A program made the position numbers and the translations under genes. The notes under the pieces are model-generated. The model ran no database searches and was not told where the DNA came from. It saw nothing but the letters and a program-made list of their open reading frames with translations. 10,992 bases of DNA, taken from positions 1 through 10,992 of the forward strand of contig JAAYEY010000180.1 of the NCBI GenBank assembly GCA_012728505.1, in the 5' to 3' direction. Positions 5,996 to 10,992 of this stretch are shown here, piece after piece (the stretch's first letter is position 1; the number at the start of each line of letters is the position of its first letter). The stretch comes from Synergistaceae bacterium (GTDB taxonomy: Bacteria > Synergistota > Synergistia > Synergistales > Synergistaceae).

Positions 5996-6844
5996 CTACC
6001 TTCTATCTTTCGCGCTGTCGGCAAACAGGAGCCAGCGTTCAGCCTCTTCCTTGTTCCCCGCAGCTTCAAAGGCCTTCGCACAGTTTCTGCTTGCGCGCGC
6101 ATAGTATTGATTACGACCGAAACGATTTTCTATGTTTGTTGCAGCACGTTTATAATATTCCGCAGCCTCCGCAAAATTGCCAAGCATGTACTCTAGCTGG
6201 CCGCGTGTCGCAAGCATACTGTCCACGTGCGGGTCTCCCTGAAGTGTAGCAAAGATCGCCTCAGATTTTTCCAAGTTTTCTCTGCCCTCATCAAATTTTT
6301 TCTGTGCTATGAGGCATATTGCAAGGTTGGCATGACACGTGGCAATTTCTGACTGCACATCTTCTATCTTCTCAAGCAGCGTGAGAGACTTCGCAAAACA
6401 TTCTCCCGCCCTCGTCACGTCGTTTGTAAGTAGCAGAGACTGAGCCATGTTGTTGTATAGAGCAGCAAAGTGGTAATCGCCCTCCGGAAGCTGTTCGGCA
6501 TATATCTCCTCTACACTATCATAAAGCTTAAGAGCCTCCGCCGCTTCTCCAAACGCAGACTTTGCAGTGGCATAGTTCAAAAGCGTGGTAGCATGCCCTA
6601 TGCCTCCCTCCAATCCGCAGGAGGAGATAAGACCAAGCGCCGTCTCCGCGGCCGTATAGCTCTTTTCCTTCTGTCCGGCAACACGCCAGAATCCCTCGAG
6701 CTCGTTGAAGACAGTTATGGCCGAGGTGCTGTCGCCCTCTTTGGCAAACAGTTCAGCCTTATTCTCAAGATAATCGACCGCATCCTGCATCTGCCCTTGC
6801 GCAAGCATTTCATCGAATTTATGAAGTATATTTTTTAAGTCCAT
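5996..6844 (-). CDS. Tetratricopeptide repeat protein
   Basis: 282-aa, almost wholly helical protein with about six TPR-like pairs, near residues 41-74, 84-117, 125-158, 167-200, 208-241 and 249-278; the clearest are AALYNNMAQSLLLTNDVTRA (127-146) and ATCHANLAICLIAQKKFDEG (168-187). There is no signal peptide or extra domain, so it is probably a cytoplasmic scaffold or binding protein. First intact gene of the operon; ATG at 6844 follows AAAGGGATGG. It ends 4 nt before the DUF4037 start. The fixed gene order suggests it works with the DUF4037 and DUF4125 products, but the partner is not shown by the sequence. Confidence 0.85.
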   Translation of the reverse strand: MDLKNILHKFDEMLAQGQMQDAVDYLENKAELFAKEGDSTSAITVFNELEGFWRVAGQKEKSYTAAETALGLISSCGLEGGIGHATTLLNYATAKSAFGEAAEALKLYDSVEEIYAEQLPEGDYHFAALYNNMAQSLLLTNDVTRAGECFAKSLTLLEKIEDVQSEIATCHANLAICLIAQKKFDEGRENLEKSEAIFATLQGDPHVDSMLATRGQLEYMLGNFAEAAEYYKRAATNIENRFGRNQYYARASRNCAKAFEAAGNKEEAERWLLFADSAKDRR

Positions 6845-6937
6845 TTATTCCATCCCTTTCATCATGGCCAACTGTTCGGCCACATTGAATTCCGTCTCCG
6901 TGTGCTCCTGTATCCGGTCATGTGTTACGTCCGGGAA
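6845..6937 (-). other. Short open frame ending at the TPR start codon; possible gene tail
   Basis: Thirty codons open after a TAG at 6940-6938: FPDVTHDRIQEHTETE, FNVAEQLAMMKGME, then TAA at 6847-6845, directly abutting the ATG of the TPR gene. The helical, acidic character and the TAA-ATG junction look like the C-terminus of a lost upstream operon member. No ATG with an SD exists near its 5' end, so translation as a whole is doubtful. Confidence 0.3.
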
Positions 6938-6953
6938 CTACACTGTCAACGTG

Positions 6954-6962
6954 ATTATATCA
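6954..6962 (-). promoter_or_regulatory. Extended -10 promoter of the TPR operon
   Basis: TGATATAAT on the minus strand combines a perfect -10 (TATAAT, 6959-6954) with an upstream TG, the extended -10 pattern, which compensates for the lack of a clear -35. Start of transcription would be near 6947, about 100 nt before the TPR gene. A second candidate, TTGACA near 6946-6941, lacks a good -10. Confidence 0.55.
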
Positions 6963-7018
6963 TCCATTACAGTAAGGACAGGGGACAATGGCGAAGAGGC
7001 AATTTCATCGCCGTTACG

Positions 7019-7038
7019 CGCGACATAAAAATGTCGCG
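7019..7038. terminator. Hairpin between amt and the TPR operon
   Basis: CGCGACAT-AAAA-ATGTCGCG is a perfect 8-bp stem with a 4-nt loop, 25 nt beyond the amt stop and about 60 nt upstream of the operon promoter. There is no T-tract in either direction, so it could be a weak terminator, an RNA-stabilising hairpin or an operator. A weaker second pairing (GGCGA / TCGCC) lies at about 6990-7012. Confidence 0.4.
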
Positions 7039-7062
7039 GGATTGGATATTATCCGCCAAAGC

Positions 7063-8262
7063 TTAGTTATATTGCTTCTCTCCGTGAACTGCAGAATCCA
7101 TTCCAATCTCTTCGTAACCCTTACTCAGGCGCAGAGGAGTAAAGATTGAAATAACCTTGAGAATTAAAACAGTCATCACAAAAGCATAAAGAGCCACGGC
7201 AGCCACACCTATGACCTGTATAAACAGCTGGCCTCCATTACCGTAAATCAATCCGGCTTTTGGTGCCACAGAAGGATCGGCGAGGACGCCTGCGAATATA
7301 AGTCCAAATGCACCTCCAACACCGTGAAGTGCCCAAACATCCAAGGTGTCGTCAAGGTTAAGAGAGGTTCTTAATCTAACCGCTGAGGCACATACCAAAG
7401 AACCGAAGAAACCGACGGGCAGACTATATATTGGCTGAACAAAACCTGCCATAGGCGTTATAACTACAAGACCGGCGATACCTCCCATTAGAGTGTCAAG
7501 GAGTGTTATTTTATGGTTGACAGGATAACTCATACACATCCATCCGAAAATACCGGCACTGCTTGCAATAAGAGTGTTTGCGACTGCAAGTCCGGCTACT
7601 CCGTTTGCGGCATAAGCACTGGCTCCGTTGAAAGCGAACCAGCCCATCCAAAGTATCCCAGCTCCAATTGAAACATATCCCATATTACAGGGAGTGTAAT
7701 CCATTTTTTTTCTTGATCCTATTACGCACACTGCAGCCATTGCCGACATACCGGCCGAAAGGTGTATTACAAGCCCTCCGGCAAAGTCGATCACTCCCAT
7801 CCGAGCCAGCCAGCCGCCGCCCCAGACCCAGTTTCCTGTAGGACAATAGACAAGGAGAAGCCACATTGCAATCATAATCATATATGCTTTAAAACTCATA
7901 CGCTCTGCCACAGCCCCCGCAATAAGAGCCGGAGTTATGATCGCGTATGCCATCTGTAAAACAAAGAAAAGTATAAAAGGAAGGTTCGGAGCTATACTTA
8001 CATTGGGAGAGATCCCTACATTATTCATAAACATATAAGAAGAGTTGCCTATCAAACCGCCGATACTTTCTCCAAATACAAGAGTAAATCCGAATAGAGT
8101 CCATAAGACTCCGACTATTCCAATTGAGATATACGTTTGTTCCATAATACCGATGAGATTTTTACGTCTGACAAGTCCACCATAAAAAATCGCAAGCCCT
8201 GGAGTCATAAAAAAAACAAAAATAGTACACGTGATTATGTACGCCACATCTGATCCATTCAT
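7063..8262 (-). CDS. amt: Ammonium transporter (Amt family)
   Basis: 399-aa channel for NH4+/NH3 with about 11 membrane segments and no cleavable signal peptide. Diagnostic stretches are FYGGLVRRKN (26-35), ITPALIAGAVAER (109-121), GNWVWGGGWL (143-152) with the outer tryptophan, DFAGGLVIHLSAG (159-171) with the structural aspartate D159 and pore histidine H167, WMGWFAFNGAS (205-215), and DVWALHGVGG (308-317) with the second pore histidine H313. The upper phenylalanine gate corresponding to E. coli F107 appears to be a tyrosine (Y106 in QMAYAIITP); F211 matches the other gate residue. AAAGGG (8279-8274) is the SD of the ATG at 8262. No glnK (PII) gene is adjacent within the window. The short cytoplasmic tail ends MDSAVHGEKQYN. 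Confidence 0.95.
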   Translation of the reverse strand: MNGSDVAYIITCTIFVFFMTPGLAIFYGGLVRRKNLIGIMEQTYISIGIVGVLWTLFGFTLVFGESIGGLIGNSSYMFMNNVGISPNVSIAPNLPFILFFVLQMAYAIITPALIAGAVAERMSFKAYMIMIAMWLLLVYCPTGNWVWGGGWLARMGVIDFAGGLVIHLSAGMSAMAAVCVIGSRKKMDYTPCNMGYVSIGAGILWMGWFAFNGASAYAANGVAGLAVANTLIASSAGIFGWMCMSYPVNHKITLLDTLMGGIAGLVVITPMAGFVQPIYSLPVGFFGSLVCASAVRLRTSLNLDDTLDVWALHGVGGAFGLIFAGVLADPSVAPKAGLIYGNGGQLFIQVIGVAAVALYAFVMTVLILKVISIFTPLRLSKGYEEIGMDSAVHGEKQYN

Positions 8263-8295
8263 TAAACAATCATCCCTTTAAAATTATATTCTTTT

Positions 8296-8403
8296 TTAAA
8301 TTCCTAAAATTGTTTTGGCTGTTGTGAAATAAATGAACAGACCGGTTGTGTCGACAATAATTATCAAGACTAAGGTCGATACTGACGTCGGTTCTAATGT
8401 TAA
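8296..8403 (-). pseudogene. C-terminal fragment of a second mgtE
   Basis: The 35 codons before the TAA at 8298-8296 align without gaps to the last 35 residues of the MgtE at 723-2078; 24 match, including IVD-TG and IYFTTAK-ILGI. The pore motif is damaged: LDPALVATP is LEPTSVSTL here and TT before IVD is II. The fragment starts directly after the phosphoesterase stop codon and in the same frame, so it is the stump of a former mgtE cut at that point. It lies in the leader of amt. Confidence 0.85.
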
Positions 8404-9783
8404 TTAAAAACCGGAGAGCTCTGCGGAGTCCATCTCCGTAATGCTTCCGTCTGTGGCGTAGCGATACAGCCCAACGTGTCGCTCATGCCTTCGAGGAACG
8501 ATAACAACGAATGTCATAGGACAACGGTTCTTGTCAATCCAAGTACCTGAGTTAGCGTAGATAGCTTTCAGTCCATCGTGTGTGTCTGAGGTGATTATTC
8601 TCGGTTCGTGAGAATGGCCGAAGACAACAATTCGCTTGTCAGAATCAGGGTTCTGAAAGTACTGGACATTCGCCTGTTCGTCTGTTTCGGCCGCCGAACT
8701 CGCTCCGATCAACGCCTTTCTCACTGGAATTCTGACGGCCACGTTGTTAAGAACCTGTCGTTCGTCCCAGTTCTCCAGTATCCCCTTAAAAAGATTCATC
8801 TCGATCGGGGCGCCCACATTCGCCTGCCGTGGGAAGAGGTCACTCATTGCATACGTTTCGGTGAAGCCGTCGATATTCGTCTTGATAATCTTTTCTTTGA
8901 AGCCCTGCCTTATCGGTAGTTCGTTCATCAACTCGTTCCATGTTTTCCAGTAGATATACGTAAGTTCTTGACTCTCACCAAGGGAGTTAGGAACTATAGT
9001 CGGTCTCGAGGTTCCCTGCTTCGGCATTCCTTCCATCACAGACGTCGTGGCAATACGTGTAAAGAAATACCCCGGAGGCGAGATGGCACCGGGAATAATG
9101 GCACTGTTCGAAAGGGGATCCGGCGCACAAAAGAAGTTATATCGGTGTCCATGCTCGATAGCAATCTCTGGGCGATTGTCGGGGGTATAAGTTCCCAGCC
9201 CCTGCACGTCTCGCGCCTGCGATATTCCGGGCATAATGCTTTGGACGTTCTCAGCGGTAATCAGTAGGTCGTGATTACCGGGAACATAGGTCAGTTTAAT
9301 CTTTCCGTCCCTAATGATGTCGTTGAAAGCGTCAATCACGTTTTTATTGTTCTTAGCGATGGACTGCACGAATTCCTTCTGGCTCTTCCCACGATAGGTA
9401 TCCCTGTCCACAGGAACGAACCACTCGTCGAGCAGGTCGCCCGCTATGACAAGCTCCTTCACGTTCGGAGCGAGTCGGAGCTTGCGGAGGAAGTTGGTGA
9501 GAGGACCGCGATTCTTTTGAATCTCCGCATACTCGTCGTCCGCACCGAGATGGATATCGCTGATGCAAACTATTATAGAGCGTTCGCTGCCAAGCCCCTT
9601 AATACCGCCCTGGTCGAGCGTAAAGGGGTATTTCGAGGCCACACCGCTCCCCTGAGCGCAGACGGCTGTTTCCTGCGGAGAACCCAGAGCCTTCTCGTTC
9701 ATTGTGCTGCGGGCGGAGCACTCAGGCACACTGAATATAAGGATCGAAAAAAGCAGTATGGTTAGTAGTTTCAATCTTTTCAT
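8404..9783 (-). CDS. Secreted calcineurin-like metallophosphoesterase
   Basis: 459-aa exported phosphoesterase. All five motifs of the calcineurin-like family are present: D76 and H78 in SDIHLG, D116 in AGDLLDEW, N170-H171 in PGNHD, H211 in EHGHRYNFF, and H390/H392 in FGHSHEP; together they bind a two-metal centre. Residues 1-24 form a signal peptide (MKRLK, hydrophobic core, then VPECSA). The start at 9783 was chosen over one 14 codons upstream because of this peptide and the AAAGGAAA SD just upstream. The GDLLDEW motif recalls LpxH-type enzymes, but the signal peptide and length do not fit LpxH; the substrate is unknown. The insert between the GNHD/H211 region and GHSH (about 220-385) is long. 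Its promoter lies in block P2. Its stop codon touches the mgtE remnant. Confidence 0.9.
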   Translation of the reverse strand: MKRLKLLTILLFSILIFSVPECSARSTMNEKALGSPQETAVCAQGSGVASKYPFTLDQGGIKGLGSERSIIVCISDIHLGADDEYAEIQKNRGPLTNFLRKLRLAPNVKELVIAGDLLDEWFVPVDRDTYRGKSQKEFVQSIAKNNKNVIDAFNDIIRDGKIKLTYVPGNHDLLITAENVQSIMPGISQARDVQGLGTYTPDNRPEIAIEHGHRYNFFCAPDPLSNSAIIPGAISPPGYFFTRIATTSVMEGMPKQGTSRPTIVPNSLGESQELTYIYWKTWNELMNELPIRQGFKEKIIKTNIDGFTETYAMSDLFPRQANVGAPIEMNLFKGILENWDERQVLNNVAVRIPVRKALIGASSAAETDEQANVQYFQNPDSDKRIVVFGHSHEPRIITSDTHDGLKAIYANSGTWIDKNRCPMTFVVIVPRRHERHVGLYRYATDGSITEMDSAELSGF

Positions 9784-9839
9784 CGTGTCTAATTTCCTTT
9801 CATGTATCGTGTGTTCGTTCAGCAATCCGTAAAAAGCGT

Positions 9840-9869
9840 ATTATGTCGAAAAAAGCAAGTGTTTCACAA
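9840..9869 (-). promoter_or_regulatory. Predicted promoter of the phosphoesterase gene
   Basis: TTGTGA (9869-9864) and CATAAT (9845-9840) are separated by 18 nt. The position matches the TTGTTA / TACAAT pair of the exported-protein gene at the left edge, as both lie at the downstream end of the shared P1/P2 block. The leader would be about 50 nt. Confidence 0.55.
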
Positions 9870-10000
9870 AATCCACACCTGCTTTCGTATTATTCATAGC
9901 CATCACAATGTCAGGATTTTACAGTCCACAACGTATCCAGTCAATCTACCAAAAAGCCCCGAATACCCAATACTAGCGACATTGTCCAATTGGTCATTTC
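9857..10000 (-). repeat. Dispersed upstream block, copy P2
   Basis: Homologous to P1 at 464-612 (see there for the alignment). The plus strand beyond it continues to 10110 in an open frame containing FIAKEGSLSLDINFRR, with no partner in P1, where the terminator hairpin begins instead. I see no good SD or known family for a plus-strand product. Confidence 0.65.
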
Positions 10001-10004
10001 AACG

Positions 10005-10319
10005 TTTCTTATCATACTTCATCGCCAAAGAAGGCAGTCTGAGCCTTGATATTAATTTTCGCAGATCTTTTACATCAAAGCATTCCGAACATACCTTATC
10101 TAAAAAATAATCCGGTCATTATACGCTCTACACCCTTTCCTATGAAGTTGAAAAGTGAGATAGACCTATCTTAATCATAATCTAGTGTTTCAGTTTCAAG
10201 CTAGCACATGGCTCTTTTTTTGACTGGCAAACAGAGATTTGTTAGCCTATTCTTCGCACTTATTAGTAGCAGATCACCAGGTTTGCAGTTATCATATACA
10301 TTAATTGGGGGAGATAAAA
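10005..10319 (+). other. Intergenic region upstream of fic
   Basis: No gene is supported here. Two small features: a perfect palindrome AGATAG-AC-CTATCT at 10158-10171, possibly an operator, and a TTGACT (10220-10225) with TAGCCT (10243-10248) 17 nt further on, a good -35 with a poor -10, which could be the fic promoter. No terminator-like hairpin was noticed. Confidence 0.35.
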
Positions 10320-10992
10320 ATGAATAATCTTAACGCTCTTTACAGAGATATTGATAACTATAAATCAGCGATTCAAGACAAAAGACCATTGTCTCCCGAG
10401 GAAGTCACTGGGCTTGAAAACTATTACCGCATAGGCAATACCTATGCCTCAAATGCTTTGGAGGGTAATTCTCTGACGCTTACAGAGACTAAGGTTTTGC
10501 TTGAAGATGGTTTGACTGCTGCAGGAAAACCGCTCCGCGATTCTTTTGAAGCTGAAGGACATGCGAAGGCATATGACTTCATGCTTGAAATGTCACGGGA
10601 ACATGACTTGGTAATATCCGAGGATAAAATTCTGCGTTTACACAAACTTTTTTATAGTGGCATAGACAGTGATGCTGCAGGCAAATATCGTGAAATAGCC
10701 GTCTTCATCTCTGGAACAGAATATGTTCCACCAATGGCAAAAGACGTCCCGTTACTAATGAAGACTTTTATTACGGAGCTGCACAAGATGAAGAACAAAG
10801 TTCACCCCGTAGAGCTTGCGTCATTTGCACATCTTCAAATAGCAAATATCCATCCCTTTGTTGACGGAAACGGACGTACTGCGCGACTGCTGATGAACAT
10901 GATTCTAATAAACAGTGGATATTCTATCGTCTCCGTTCCTCCGGTATTGAGACATGACTATATTACGTCACTTAAAGTAGCTCAGAGAACTG
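10320..10992 (+). CDS. Fic domain protein, N-terminal-inhibited class, 3' end cut off by the window
   Basis: The first 224 codons are present. ATG at 10320 follows a GGGGGAG SD (10306-10312). Fic proteins transfer AMP or a related group onto target proteins. The catalytic motif HPFVDGNGRTAR at residues 178-189 has every key residue (H178, D182, N184, R186, R189), and SGTEYVPPMAKD (131-142) forms the substrate flap. SNALEG at 44-49 fits the inhibitory helix motif S/T-x-x-x-E-G/N with E48 as the blocking glutamate, so the enzyme is expected to be autoinhibited in cis and not controlled by a separate antitoxin. None is seen upstream. The C-terminal part, where such proteins often carry a winged helix, lies outside the window. 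Confidence 0.92.
   Translation, partial: MNNLNALYRDIDNYKSAIQDKRPLSPEEVTGLENYYRIGNTYASNALEGNSLTLTETKVLLEDGLTAAGKPLRDSFEAEGHAKAYDFMLEMSREHDLVISEDKILRLHKLFYSGIDSDAAGKYREIAVFISGTEYVPPMAKDVPLLMKTFITELHKMKNKVHPVELASFAHLQIANIHPFVDGNGRTARLLMNMILINSGYSIVSVPPVLRHDYITSLKVAQRT

Noticed and set aside
5992..6102. Longer DUF4037 start at the ATG at 6102
   Set aside because: It overlaps the TPR gene by 107 nt, lacks an SD, and adds an arginine-rich stretch that is the shadow of the TPR coding sequence.
9271..9765. Long plus-strand frame of 164 codons
   Set aside because: It is antisense to the phosphoesterase signal peptide and catalytic motifs, has no recognisable family and no SD.
9784..9825. Longer phosphoesterase start at 9825
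   Set aside because: It would put 14 polar residues before a normal signal peptide, while the ATG at 9783 has a good SD.

Overview
The window looks like an accessory, repeat-rich stretch of a mid-GC, Gram-negative-type anaerobe. Evidence for an outer membrane is a secreted protein start at the left edge that resembles outer-membrane proteins. The trio DUF4125 / DUF4037 / TPR, a signal-peptide phosphoesterase and the small dispersed repeats fit gut-type anaerobes. My best guess is Synergistota, but that is an impression from protein style and not something proved here. Most genes lie on the minus strand; only a pRiA4b-like gene and a partial fic gene lie on the plus strand.

Left block (1-2420). 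The 5' part of a minus-strand exported-protein gene (start 427) runs off the left edge. It contains, in an unbroken reading frame, a short repeat with 25-bp perfect inverted ends. Its promoter lies in a block (P1) that recurs near 9.9 kb (P2). Then come a strong terminator and mgtE, a Mg2+ transporter. The mgtE leader holds a 45-codon upstream ORF with its own Shine-Dalgarno (SD) sequence, ending a few bases before an anti-SD arm that pairs perfectly (10 bp) with the mgtE SD. A competing 7-bp stem spans the end of the small ORF. This looks like a translation-controlled Mg2+ leader and is the most interesting feature here.

Middle block (2420-4440). A broken minus-strand gene with one in-frame TGA, a plus-strand pRiA4b ORF-3-like protein with its own terminator, three more copies or ends of the inverted repeat, and a 110-aa membrane protein.

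Operon block (4445-6962). A TPR protein, a DUF4037 nucleotidyltransferase-like protein and a DUF4125 protein are packed with gaps of 4 and 2 nt behind an extended -10 promoter. A short reading frame ends exactly at the TPR start codon and may be the tail of a lost upstream gene.

Right block (7019-10992). An Amt ammonium transporter is preceded by a 35-codon remnant of a second mgtE. That remnant begins immediately after, and in frame with, the stop codon of a secreted metallophosphoesterase. The phosphoesterase uses the P2 upstream block. The right edge holds the first 224 codons of an autoinhibited-type Fic protein.
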